The position numbers were made by a program, and so were the translations under genes. Positions 16,849 through 24,390 of a stretch of 64,000 nucleotides of DNA are shown in pieces (position 1 is the stretch's first letter; each line of letters opens with the position of its first letter). The stretch comes from Amycolatopsis thermoflava N1165 (lineage in GTDB: Bacteria; Actinomycetota; Actinomycetes; Mycobacteriales; Pseudonocardiaceae). The stretch spans positions 919,731 to 983,730 of the forward strand of contig NZ_KI421511.1 in the NCBI RefSeq assembly GCF_000473265.1. The letters are read 5' to 3'. The notes under the pieces are model-generated. The model worked only from the letters and a program-made list of their open reading frames with translations, did no database searches and was not told the DNA's origin.

Positions 16849-18323
16849 ACATCGCGATGCTGCTGGACATGGTGGCCGACGCGGCCGGCGACCGGCGTGC
16901 CGTCGGGAAGGCCACCTACGCCGAGTTGCGGGACCATGCGCGCGCCGTGGCCGCCCACCTGGCCGGGCGGGACGCCCGCCGGCTGGTGCTCGCCGGGCTC
17001 AACACCGACGCCATCCCGGCCATGGTGTTCGGCGCCGCGCAGGCGCGGGTCCCGTTCACCGCGGTGAACTACCGCCTGGCCGACGACCGGCTGCGCGACG
17101 TCCTGGGCCGCGCCGCGCCGGCCGTCGTGGTCGCCGACGAACAGACGCGGCCGCGCGTCGAGGGCGTCGCCGGGCTGGATTTCGCGACCGAGGCGGAGCT
17201 GCTGGCCCCGACGGCGGCCGAGCCCGGCGACGGTGGCTCGGACGTGGCGATCGCGTTGTTCACCAGCGGCACCACCGGGACGCCGAAGCTGGTGCTGCTG
17301 CGCCATCACAACCTGGTGTCCTACATCCTGTCCACAGTGGACTTCCTGTCCGCGGGCGAGGACGAGGCGGCGCTGGTGAGCGTGCCGCAGTACCACATCG
17401 CCGGCATGGCGGCGGTGCTGTCCAACGTGTACCTCGGGCGGCGGCTGGTGTACCTGCCGCAGTTCGACGCGCGCAGGTGGGTCGAACTGGCCGAGGCCGA
17501 GCGCATCACCCACGCGATGATCGTGCCGACGATGCTCGGCCGGATCCTTGATGTGCTGGCCGAGACCGGGACCACGCTGCCGCACCTGCGGCACCTGTCC
17601 TACGGCGGCGGGCGGATGCCGACCCCCGTGGTGGAGCGCGCCATGCGGCTGTTGCCCGAGGTCGGGTTCGTCAACGCGTACGGGTTGACCGAGACGAGCT
17701 CCACGATCGCGTTGCTCGGCCCGGACGACCACCGGGCCGCGGCGGCGAGCGCGGATGCGGCGGTCCGCGCGCGGCTGGGTTCGGTGGGCCGCGCGGTGCC
17801 GGGCGTGGAGATCGAGATCCGGGACGCCGACGGCGCGGTGCTGCCCGCCGGCGAGGTCGGCGAGGTCTTCGTCCGCGGCGACCAGGTGGCGGGGGAGTAC
17901 GAGGGCGCCGACGCGCGGGACGAGCAGGGCTGGTTCCGCACTAACGACAACGGCCGCCTGGACGCCGACGGCTACCTGTTCATCGAGGGCCGGGCCGACG
18001 ACGTGATCGTGCGGGGCGGGGAGAACATGTCGCCGGGCGAGATCGAGGACGTCCTGTTCCGGCACCCTGCCGTGGCCGAGGTCGCGGTGGTCGGCGTGCC
18101 GGATGTCGAATGGGGTGAGACGGTCGCGGCCGCGGTGGTCTTCCACAAGGGGCGCAAGGCGGAGCCCGACGAGTTGCGGGCCTGGGTGAAGGAGCGCCTG
18201 CGTTCCTCGCGCGCACCGTCCATCGTGGTGGAAAAGGATGCGCTGCCCTACAGCGAGACCGGCAAGTTGTTGCGCCGCGTGCTGCGGGCCGAGCTCGCCG
18301 CGGTCCCCGCGGACCGCGGCTGA
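16845..18323 (+). CDS. AMP-forming acyl-CoA ligase (second copy)
   Basis: A 492-residue ANL ligase with FTSGTTGTPK near residue 142, NAYGLTETSS near 283, WFRTNDNGRLD, and GRADDVIVRGGENMSPGEIE in the hinge. The catalytic Lys is probably in the SETGKLLRR segment near the C-terminus. It is shorter than the ligase at 6680 and only distantly similar. It is the last gene of the 748-18323 operon and ends in a hairpin shared with the convergent SDR gene. Substrate unknown; a ring-derived or side-chain acid is likely from context. Confidence 0.88.
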   Translation: MNIAMLLDMVADAAGDRRAVGKATYAELRDHARAVAAHLAGRDARRLVLAGLNTDAIPAMVFGAAQARVPFTAVNYRLADDRLRDVLGRAAPAVVVADEQTRPRVEGVAGLDFATEAELLAPTAAEPGDGGSDVAIALFTSGTTGTPKLVLLRHHNLVSYILSTVDFLSAGEDEAALVSVPQYHIAGMAAVLSNVYLGRRLVYLPQFDARRWVELAEAERITHAMIVPTMLGRILDVLAETGTTLPHLRHLSYGGGRMPTPVVERAMRLLPEVGFVNAYGLTETSSTIALLGPDDHRAAAASADAAVRARLGSVGRAVPGVEIEIRDADGAVLPAGEVGEVFVRGDQVAGEYEGADARDEQGWFRTNDNGRLDADGYLFIEGRADDVIVRGGENMSPGEIEDVLFRHPAVAEVAVVGVPDVEWGETVAAAVVFHKGRKAEPDELRAWVKERLRSSRAPSIVVEKDALPYSETGKLLRRVLRAELAAVPADRG

Positions 18324-18347
18324 GCCGGTGATCTCAGTGCGCGGTCC
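18311..18347. terminator. Bidirectional hairpin between convergent genes
   Basis: GGACCGCG (18311-18318) pairs with CGCGGTCC (18340-18347) and CTGAG (18320-18324) with CTCAG (18333-18337), a small bulge between them and an 8-base loop. It spans the stop codons of both convergent genes. There is no clear T-tract, as usual in GC-rich actinobacteria. Confidence 0.6.
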
Positions 18348-19101
18348 AGCCGCCGTCGACGACGAGGGTCTGCCCGGTGACGTAGCCGCTGGCATCGCTG
18401 GCGAGGTACAGCAGGGCGCCGTCGAAGTCGGCGGCGGTGCCGTGCCGGGGGATCAGCGTGTTGTCCAGGATCCAGTTCTGGACCTTCTCGTGGTGGATGA
18501 CCTGGCTGGTCATCTCGCTTTCGAAGAACCCGGGCGCGATCGCATTGACCCGGATGCCGTGGCGCGCCCACTGTGCCGCCCACTCGCGAGTGATGGCCTC
18601 GAGCCCGCCCTTGGAGGCGGCGTAGGTGGCCTGCGGGAAGCGGGCGATGCCGGCCCTGGCGACGATCGAGGTGACGTTGATGATGGAACCGCGGCCGCGT
18701 TCCTTCATCGCCGGGAACACCGCCTGCGCCAGGCGGATCGGCGAGACGAGGTTGACGTTGAGGGTGGTGTCGATGTCGTCCGGCGTCTCGTCCTCGGCGC
18801 GCACGCCGCCTGCGATGTAGGCGGCGTTGTTGACGAGCACGTCGATGGCGCCGACCGCATGGGTGGCCCGCGCGACGACGTCCGGCACGATCGACGGCTG
18901 GGCGAGGTCGGCCTGGACCGGGACGCAGCCGGGGTTCTTCTCGGCGATCTCCGCCAGCAGCGCGGCCCGTCGGCCGACGATCGCGACCTTCGCGCCCGCC
19001 TCGCTCAGGGTCTCGGCGAACCGGCGTCCCAGCCCCGCCGTCGCCCCGGTGAGGAGCACCGACTTTCCTTGCAGCGAAAAGAGATCCTGCGCGATGGGCA
19101 T
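18334..19101 (-). CDS. Short-chain dehydrogenase/reductase
   Basis: A 255-residue classical SDR: TGATAGLG at 18-25, NNAA at 91-94, catalytic Ser145, Tyr160 and Lys164 (YAASK), and the conserved C-terminal end VVDGGWT. AGGAG lies about nine bases before the ATG. It is the only gene of its transcript and is divergent from the crotonase/acyl-CoA dehydrogenase operon at 19204; the shared promoter contains a GntR-type box. Likely a 3-hydroxyacyl-CoA or ring-alcohol dehydrogenase of the same pathway (inference). Confidence 0.88.
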   Translation of the reverse strand: MPIAQDLFSLQGKSVLLTGATAGLGRRFAETLSEAGAKVAIVGRRAALLAEIAEKNPGCVPVQADLAQPSIVPDVVARATHAVGAIDVLVNNAAYIAGGVRAEDETPDDIDTTLNVNLVSPIRLAQAVFPAMKERGRGSIINVTSIVARAGIARFPQATYAASKGGLEAITREWAAQWARHGIRVNAIAPGFFESEMTSQVIHHEKVQNWILDNTLIPRHGTAADFDGALLYLASDASGYVTGQTLVVDGGWTAH

Positions 19102-19141
19102 GACGTTGGGCTCCTGTCCTCGACGACGAGCGGGGATTCTT

Positions 19142-19155
19142 ATACTGTTAAAGAT
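19142..19155 (+). promoter_or_regulatory. Candidate operator box of the GntR-type motif
   Basis: ATACTGTTAAAGAT lies in the divergent region between the SDR (minus) and the crotonase operon (plus). It aligns without gaps to boxes at 679, 24335 and 27356; the right half (A/T)(A/T)AAGAT is shared. Upstream ATTCTTAT (19136-19143) gives a partial inverted arm. Confidence 0.45.
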
Positions 19156-19203
19156 ATAGAAGTTAAGCTACCGTATCAAGCCGTGTTGAAAGACGAGGGT
19201 TCC

Positions 19204-20013
19204 ATGACCGGGCACCCCTACCAGACCATCCTGCTGGAGCGGACCGACACCGGAGTCGCGGTCGTCACGCTCAACCGCCCCGAGGTGCTGAACGCGTTCA
19301 ACGAAGCCATGCGCGCCGACTTCGCTCGCTTGTGGACGGAGGTGCGCGAGGATCCGGGGATCCGCGCCGTGGTGCTGCGCGCCGCCGGTGACCGCGCGTT
19401 CTCCACCGGGCTGGACGTCACCGAGCGCACCGGCTCCTCCGACAGTCCCTGGCTGGACACGGCCGATCCGTGGGCGGAGACCGAGGATCCCGGGCACCAG
19501 CTGAGCCCGAAGCGCAACGGGGTGTGGAAGCCGGTGGTCGCCGCCGTGCACGGGATGTGCGCGGGCGGCGCGTTCTACTGGATCACCGAGTGCGACATCG
19601 TGATCTGCAGCCCGGAGGCGACGTTCTTCGACCCGCACGTCACCTACGGCATGGTGGCGGCGCTGGAGCCGATCGCGTTGTCCTACCGCATGCACTTCTC
19701 CGAGACCCTGCGGATGGCGCTGCTCGGCCTGTACGAGCGCATGACCGCGGAGACGGCGCGGTCCGCGGGGCTGGTCACCGAAATCGTCGACCGGGACGAG
19801 TTGCATGCCCGTGCGCTGCAGCTGGCCGAGGCGATCGCGGCGCAACCGCCGGCGGCGGTGCAGGGCACGGTCAAGGCGATGTGGCAGTCGCTGGACCGCA
19901 CCCGCGCGCAGGCGCTCGACACGGCCCTGATGTACACGCAGATCGGCAACCCGATCGGCGCCGACGGGCTGGACCGGACGGCGGCGAAACCGGCGAAGTG
20001 GTGGACACGATGA
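19204..20013 (+). CDS. Crotonase-family protein with altered catalytic residue
   Basis: A 269-residue crotonase. The oxyanion segments are AFSTGLDV and GMCAGGAFYW. Where hydratases carry the first catalytic Glu in the PE motif, this protein reads FFDPHVTYG, with His in place of Glu, so plain enoyl-CoA hydration is doubtful; hydrolysis, isomerisation or C-C cleavage are alternatives known for the fold. The ATG at 19204 follows GACGAGGG. Its end overlaps the next acyl-CoA dehydrogenase gene by four bases. Confidence 0.85.
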   Translation: MTGHPYQTILLERTDTGVAVVTLNRPEVLNAFNEAMRADFARLWTEVREDPGIRAVVLRAAGDRAFSTGLDVTERTGSSDSPWLDTADPWAETEDPGHQLSPKRNGVWKPVVAAVHGMCAGGAFYWITECDIVICSPEATFFDPHVTYGMVAALEPIALSYRMHFSETLRMALLGLYERMTAETARSAGLVTEIVDRDELHARALQLAEAIAAQPPAAVQGTVKAMWQSLDRTRAQALDTALMYTQIGNPIGADGLDRTAAKPAKWWTR

Positions 20014-20933
20014 GCGAAGACGCCCTGCTGCGGGAAACGGCCGCGGAGATCGCGGAGCAGTGCCGTCCCGAGCAGCACGACGACTGCTGGAAAGCCCTCA
20101 CCGAGACCGGTTTCAGCGCGTTGCGCGACGCCGACGGGGACGCTCCGGCGGCCACCGCGGCGCAGACCGTCGTCGTGGTCGAGGAGATGGCGAAGGTGGT
20201 GTGCGGGGCGCCGCTGGTAGGCGCGCTGCTGGCCGGCGAGGCGCTCCGGCTGGCCGGCGTCGCGCTCGATGAGCCCCTCACGGTGGTGCTGGCCGACGAC
20301 TTGGGTTCGCTCGGTGCGGGGCTCGCCTGGGACTCCACGGCGGTGTCCCGTGGCCTCGCTCTCGACCAGGGCGAGCTGGTGACGGTCGCGCTCGGCGCCG
20401 GGGAGCCCTCCGCCGACCTCACCCGGGGCGTGTCCCGGGTCGGCGAGATCGTCGGCCGGTGTGGCGCGACACTCGGCGAGGCGGAGGCGCGGCGGTTCGC
20501 CGGCTTCGCGCGCGTGCTGCTCACCGCGGATCTGCTCGGCGCGGCCGGGGGCTTGTTCGGCAAGGCGGTCGAGTACGCCGAGCAGCGTGTGCAGTTCGGC
20601 AGGCCGATCGGTTCGTTCCAGGCCGTCCAGCACCTGCTGGCCCGGGCGTTCGCCGACCTGGAGGCGATGCGCAGCACCCTGGCGCACGCGGCGCACGCGA
20701 TCGACACCGGGGACGACGCCCACGCCTGCGCCCTGGTCGCGAAGGCCTATGCGAACGAGGCCGCGGTCTCGGTGGTGGAGACCGCCATCCAGGTGTTCGG
20801 CGGCGTGGCGATCACCTGGGAGTTCCCCGCGCACCTGCACCTGCGGCGCGTGGTGGCGGACGCGCAGGTCTTCGGGACCGCGGACGTCCTGTACGGACTG
20901 CTGCACGACGAGGTGGAAGGAGTGGCGCGATGA
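20010..20933 (+). CDS. Acyl-CoA dehydrogenase, small partner (second pair)
   Basis: A 307-residue protein resembling the one at 12084: a weakly conserved N-terminal half, then EQRVQFGRPIGSFQAVQH and QVFGGVAITWEF, the C-terminal FAD-contacting domain. It probably assembles with the following acyl-CoA dehydrogenase as an alpha2-beta2 enzyme. Start and stop both overlap neighbours by four bases, which supports equal expression of the partners. Confidence 0.85.
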   Translation: MSEDALLRETAAEIAEQCRPEQHDDCWKALTETGFSALRDADGDAPAATAAQTVVVVEEMAKVVCGAPLVGALLAGEALRLAGVALDEPLTVVLADDLGSLGAGLAWDSTAVSRGLALDQGELVTVALGAGEPSADLTRGVSRVGEIVGRCGATLGEAEARRFAGFARVLLTADLLGAAGGLFGKAVEYAEQRVQFGRPIGSFQAVQHLLARAFADLEAMRSTLAHAAHAIDTGDDAHACALVAKAYANEAAVSVVETAIQVFGGVAITWEFPAHLHLRRVVADAQVFGTADVLYGLLHDEVEGVAR

Positions 20934-22039
20934 CCGAGGACGTCGCCGCGTTCCGGGCGCGGTTCCGCGAGTGGCTGCGGGACAACGTGATCACGCCGGG
21001 GCCGGACGAGCCGCACGCGTTGTTCCTCAAGCGCTGGCACCAGACGCTGTACCAGGGCGGCTGGGTCGGGCTGTCCTGGCCGCGCGAGTACGGCGGCCAG
21101 GAGCTGGGCAACGTCTACGATGTCGTGCTCAACGAGGAGATCGGCGCGTCCGGAGCGCCGGACGCGCCGCGCATCGGTTACCTCGGACGCGCGTTGCTGC
21201 AGTGGGGCACCGAGGAGCAGCGGCGGAAGTACCTGCCGGGCCTGCTCAGCGGCGCGGACTACTGGTGCCAGGGGTTCTCCGAGCCGGGGGCGGGCTCCGA
21301 TCTGGCGGGGATCGCCGCCAGGGCGGTGCGGGATGGCGACGTGTACCGGATCAGCGGCCAGAAGGTCTGGACGACCTACGGCGACTACGCCGACTACTGC
21401 CTTCTGCTGGCCCGCACCGGGCCGCCGGACGGACGGCACAAGGGGATTTCCGCGTTCGTGGTCCCGATGCGGCTGCCGGGTGTCGAGGTGCGGCCGATCC
21501 GGGCGATCACCGACGAGTCGGAGTTCTCGGAGATCTTCCTCGACGGGGTCGAGGTGCCCGCGGAGAACCGGGTGGGCGCCGAGGGTGACGGCTGGGCGAT
21601 CGCGATGATGACGGTCGCCTACGAGCGCGGGGCCGCCGACGTGGGGTATCTGTCCAAGTTCGGGGCGGCGCTGCAGGAGCTGCGGGCGGAGCTGGCCACG
21701 TCCCGGCCGGGCGATCCGCTGGTCCGCCGCGAGCTGGGGCGGCTGGAGGTGCTGTACCGGGTGCTGGGCCAGCATGTCGCCCGCCGGCTGCGCGAGCGGG
21801 ACGGCTCGGACGCCCCGCCTGGTCCGGAGATGTCGGTGGACAAGCTGCTGATGACCCAGGTGGACCAGGAGCTGCACGCCGGTGCGGTGCGGCTGCTGGG
21901 CCCGTCGGCCCTGCTCGGTGAGGCGACCTCGCCGTGGCTGCGCCGCTACCTGTACTCCCGGGCGGCTTCCATCTACGGCGGCTCGGAGCAGATCCAGCTC
22001 AACATCCTGGCTCAGCGGGTCCTGGGCCTGCCGCGATGA
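20930..22039 (+). CDS. Acyl-CoA dehydrogenase, large partner (second pair)
   Basis: A 369-residue acyl-CoA dehydrogenase with WCQGFSEPGAGSDLAGI and SGQKVWTTYGDYADY in the middle domain and the C-terminal end IYGGSEQIQLNILAQRVLGLPR. The RxxFG segment is absent here and present in the preceding gene, as in the pair at 10936-13043, but the gene order is reversed. AAGGAG precedes the ATG by seven bases. Last gene of the 19204 operon; a hairpin follows. Confidence 0.88.
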   Translation: MTEDVAAFRARFREWLRDNVITPGPDEPHALFLKRWHQTLYQGGWVGLSWPREYGGQELGNVYDVVLNEEIGASGAPDAPRIGYLGRALLQWGTEEQRRKYLPGLLSGADYWCQGFSEPGAGSDLAGIAARAVRDGDVYRISGQKVWTTYGDYADYCLLLARTGPPDGRHKGISAFVVPMRLPGVEVRPIRAITDESEFSEIFLDGVEVPAENRVGAEGDGWAIAMMTVAYERGAADVGYLSKFGAALQELRAELATSRPGDPLVRRELGRLEVLYRVLGQHVARRLRERDGSDAPPGPEMSVDKLLMTQVDQELHAGAVRLLGPSALLGEATSPWLRRYLYSRAASIYGGSEQIQLNILAQRVLGLPR

Positions 22040-22044
22040 AGAAA

Positions 22045-22072
22045 GGGGTGGCGGCCTGGCGGCCGCCACCCC
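22045..22072. terminator. Bidirectional terminator hairpin
   Basis: GGGGTGGCGGC (22045-22055) and GCCGCCACCCC (22062-22072) form a perfect 11-bp stem with a 6-base loop, between the acyl-CoA dehydrogenase stop (22039) and the stop of the convergent regulator gene (22073). No T-tract follows. Confidence 0.75.
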
Positions 22073-22915
22073 TCAGTCCTGCTGGTAGAGGTTGAGATCC
22101 GAATGCCGTGCCGTGACCTCGCGCAACCCGCGCAGCGCGCGGGGCGAGGACGCGTCCACGACGCGGTCGCCGAACTCCGCGAGCACCCGCTTCTGCGAAG
22201 CCTTGGTGTGCGAGCGCGCCGCGCGTTCGGCGCCCTCGGCGTCGCCGTCGAGGATGCGGGCCGCGATGCGTTTGTGCGCGTCCAGGGCGCTGCGCTGCTC
22301 CCGGCGGTTCGGGTAGCGGCCGGCTTCGGTGACCTCGTGTGCCCAGGTCTCCTCCTGCGCCGTCCACACCGCCACCACGCTGCGCACCACGAGCCGCATC
22401 GTCATCTGGGGCACGTGGGCGACGATCAGGTCGTGGAACAGCCGTGCCCGGTGGGTGAACACCGGTCCGTCGCCGATGGCCTCCTCCGTCTCGGCGAGGT
22501 TGGCCTCGATCAGCGGACCGAGCAGCTTCGCCCGGTCGGGCAGGCGCGCGCACCCGGCGGCGCACATCGGTTCGAGCTGCAGCACCGAGTCCGCGAGGTC
22601 CCGCAGCGGCACCTGCTCGCCCTGCAGCGTCATGCCCAGCGCGTGCGACACCGAACCGCCGTCCGGCCGGTGGATGACCGCGCCGCCGACCTTGCCCCGG
22701 CGCACGGTGATCAGACCGTCGACCTCCAGGATGCGCAGCGCTTCGCGCATGGGCGGCGCGCTGACGCCGAACTGCGCGATCAGGTCCTCCTGTTTGGGCA
22801 GCATCCCGTCGGTGTAGACGCCGTTGAGGATCTGTTCGCGCAGCTCGGAGGCGATCATCTCGGCGAGGCGGGGCTGCACGCGGGCCCTGCGCGGCCGGTC
22901 CAGATGATCGAGCAT
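22073..22915 (-). CDS. GntR-family regulator, FadR/FCD subgroup
   Basis: A 280-residue regulator: N-terminal winged helix (about 14-85, with LREQILNGVYTDGMLPKQEDLIAQFGV split by the usual GntR turn and MREALRILE), then an all-helical FCD ligand domain with His in RLFHDLIV and in LDAHKRI. FCD proteins bind small carboxylates or CoA esters and usually repress. It lies in the middle of the catabolic island, and its own upstream region carries the same AT-rich box as four other promoters here, making it the likely local regulator (inference). A GAGGGGAG ribosome site precedes the ATG. Confidence 0.88.
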   Translation of the reverse strand: MLDHLDRPRRARVQPRLAEMIASELREQILNGVYTDGMLPKQEDLIAQFGVSAPPMREALRILEVDGLITVRRGKVGGAVIHRPDGGSVSHALGMTLQGEQVPLRDLADSVLQLEPMCAAGCARLPDRAKLLGPLIEANLAETEEAIGDGPVFTHRARLFHDLIVAHVPQMTMRLVVRSVVAVWTAQEETWAHEVTEAGRYPNRREQRSALDAHKRIAARILDGDAEGAERAARSHTKASQKRVLAEFGDRVVDASSPRALRGLREVTARHSDLNLYQQD

Positions 22916-22950
22916 GAAGGGCTCCCCTCACGGCTGGTCAACAGCGTCTT

Positions 22951-22964
22951 AGTGTTTATAAGTT
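22951..22964 (+). promoter_or_regulatory. Candidate autoregulatory GntR-type box
   Basis: AGTGTTTATAAGTT, 36 bases upstream of the regulator gene, inside GTGTTTATAAGTTTACAC, which has GTGT/ACAC ends. It is the weakest match of the five boxes (9 of 14 positions equal to the box at 679). Confidence 0.35.
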
Positions 22965-23050
22965 TACACAGATTCGGATCGATCCGGTGGCATGCTCACC
23001 ATCCGGGCGTGCCTGGTCGTCAGGGACCGCCCAGCGTAGTGCATGCGCTC

Positions 23051-24283
23051 TCAGCCGCGGGGGCGGACGATCAATTTCGCCCAGCCGTTGTTCACGCCCA
23101 GCCGCTCGAACCGCCGGGAGGCCGGCCGGTCGACCGCGTAGTCCGGCATCTGGTCCAGCAGGCCTTCCACCGCGAGGCGGAGTTCCATCTTGGCGAGCCA
23201 GATGCCCATGCAGAAGTGGATCCCGGCGCCGAAGGTGAGCGGCGGGCCGTCCCGCCGGTCCGGGTCGATGCGGTCCGCCGCGGGAAACACCTCGTCGTCG
23301 AGGTTCGCCGACGGGATGACCGCCGCGATCCGGTCGCCCTCGCGGATGCGCACGCCGTCCAGGTCGACGTCGCGGACCGCCGTCCGTGCGACCACCGGCG
23401 TCGCCGGGTAGAACCGCACCAGCTCGTCGACGGCGCGCGGGATCCGGGCGCGGTCGGCTTGCAGCTCGCGGCGCAGGTCGCGGTCGGCGTCCAGGTGCCA
23501 CACCACGTTCTCCAGTGTCGCCGCCGTGGTGCGCACCCCGCCGAGCACGAGCGAGAGGGTCAGCGAGACGATCTCCGGCACGGTCAGGGCGGGCTCCGCG
23601 GCGACCATGCGCCCGATGAGGTCGTCGCCCGGGTCCGCGGCCGCGCGGCGGGTCTCGACAATCCGGGTGACCAGCCCTTCCGCCTCCAGGAACTGCGTGG
23701 AGGTCACCTCGGCGAGCTTGTCGCGCTCGGAACCCGCCTCGGGGTCGATGGCGAAGGCGTCTTCGAGCATGCGGATGAACCGGGCCTTGTCCGGCACGTC
23801 CCGGTCGAGACCGACAAACTTGAAGATGGTCCGCACGGTCAGCTCGAAGCTGAACTCGGCGGCGAAGTCGAACTCCTCGCGCTCGCGCAGGCTGCTCGCC
23901 AGCTCGTGGACGATCCCGGCGACCTCGCCTGCCATCCGGCTCTCCACGTAGGGGCGGAGGAAGTAGCGTCGCAACGGGTCGCGCAGCCGGTCGTGTTCCG
24001 CGCCGTCCAGCGCGCCAGGGAGGATCAGCGGCGCGTGCGGCGCGGTGGGGATGAGTTTGCCGCCGCGGAGCCCGTCGGCGCTGCGCTCGACGGTGAAGTT
24101 CTCCGGCTCGCTGAGTACCCGGCGCGCGTTGGCGTAGGTCGTCGCGACCCAGTAGCCGTCGTGGCTCGTGGTGTAGCCGAGCGGGCACCGGCGGCGGAGT
24201 TCCGCGAGCTCCGGCACCGGGTCGCGGTTGAACTCCGGCGAGTGGTGGTCGAACTCGACCGCCAGGTCCTGCTTCGCGTCCAT
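23051..24283 (-). CDS. Cytochrome P450 with non-acidic I-helix motif
   Basis: A 410-residue P450 with ExxR at Glu287-Arg290 and the haem loop FGAGIHFCMG, Cys358. The I-helix reads LGGVRTTA: Gly248-Gly249-Val250-Arg251-Thr252. The acid that normally precedes the threonine (Asp251 in P450cam) is Arg, which should disturb proton delivery for O2 activation; peroxide shunt use, reductive chemistry or an unusual relay are possible. GGAAGGAAA precedes the ATG. It is divergent from the ferredoxin-fused reductase at 24391, a natural electron donor, and shares a promoter box with it. Confidence 0.9.
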   Translation of the reverse strand: MDAKQDLAVEFDHHSPEFNRDPVPELAELRRRCPLGYTTSHDGYWVATTYANARRVLSEPENFTVERSADGLRGGKLIPTAPHAPLILPGALDGAEHDRLRDPLRRYFLRPYVESRMAGEVAGIVHELASSLREREEFDFAAEFSFELTVRTIFKFVGLDRDVPDKARFIRMLEDAFAIDPEAGSERDKLAEVTSTQFLEAEGLVTRIVETRRAAADPGDDLIGRMVAAEPALTVPEIVSLTLSLVLGGVRTTAATLENVVWHLDADRDLRRELQADRARIPRAVDELVRFYPATPVVARTAVRDVDLDGVRIREGDRIAAVIPSANLDDEVFPAADRIDPDRRDGPPLTFGAGIHFCMGIWLAKMELRLAVEGLLDQMPDYAVDRPASRRFERLGVNNGWAKLIVRPRG

Positions 24284-24334
24284 CCGAGCCGTTTCCTTCC
24301 CGTCCGCACCGACGTTGCCCCGCCATTGTATCTC

Positions 24335-24348
24335 ATCTTATTAAAGAT
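24335..24348 (+). promoter_or_regulatory. Perfect palindromic GntR-type box
   Basis: ATCTTATTAAAGAT has perfect arms ATCTT and AAGAT with a 4-base centre. It is midway between the divergent P450 (start 24283) and reductase (start 24391) genes, well placed to control both. It is the most symmetric of the five related boxes. Confidence 0.55.
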
Positions 24349-24390
24349 TACGATGATGCGGCCGTGGAGAGTGCGAGGAGGCACAATCGG

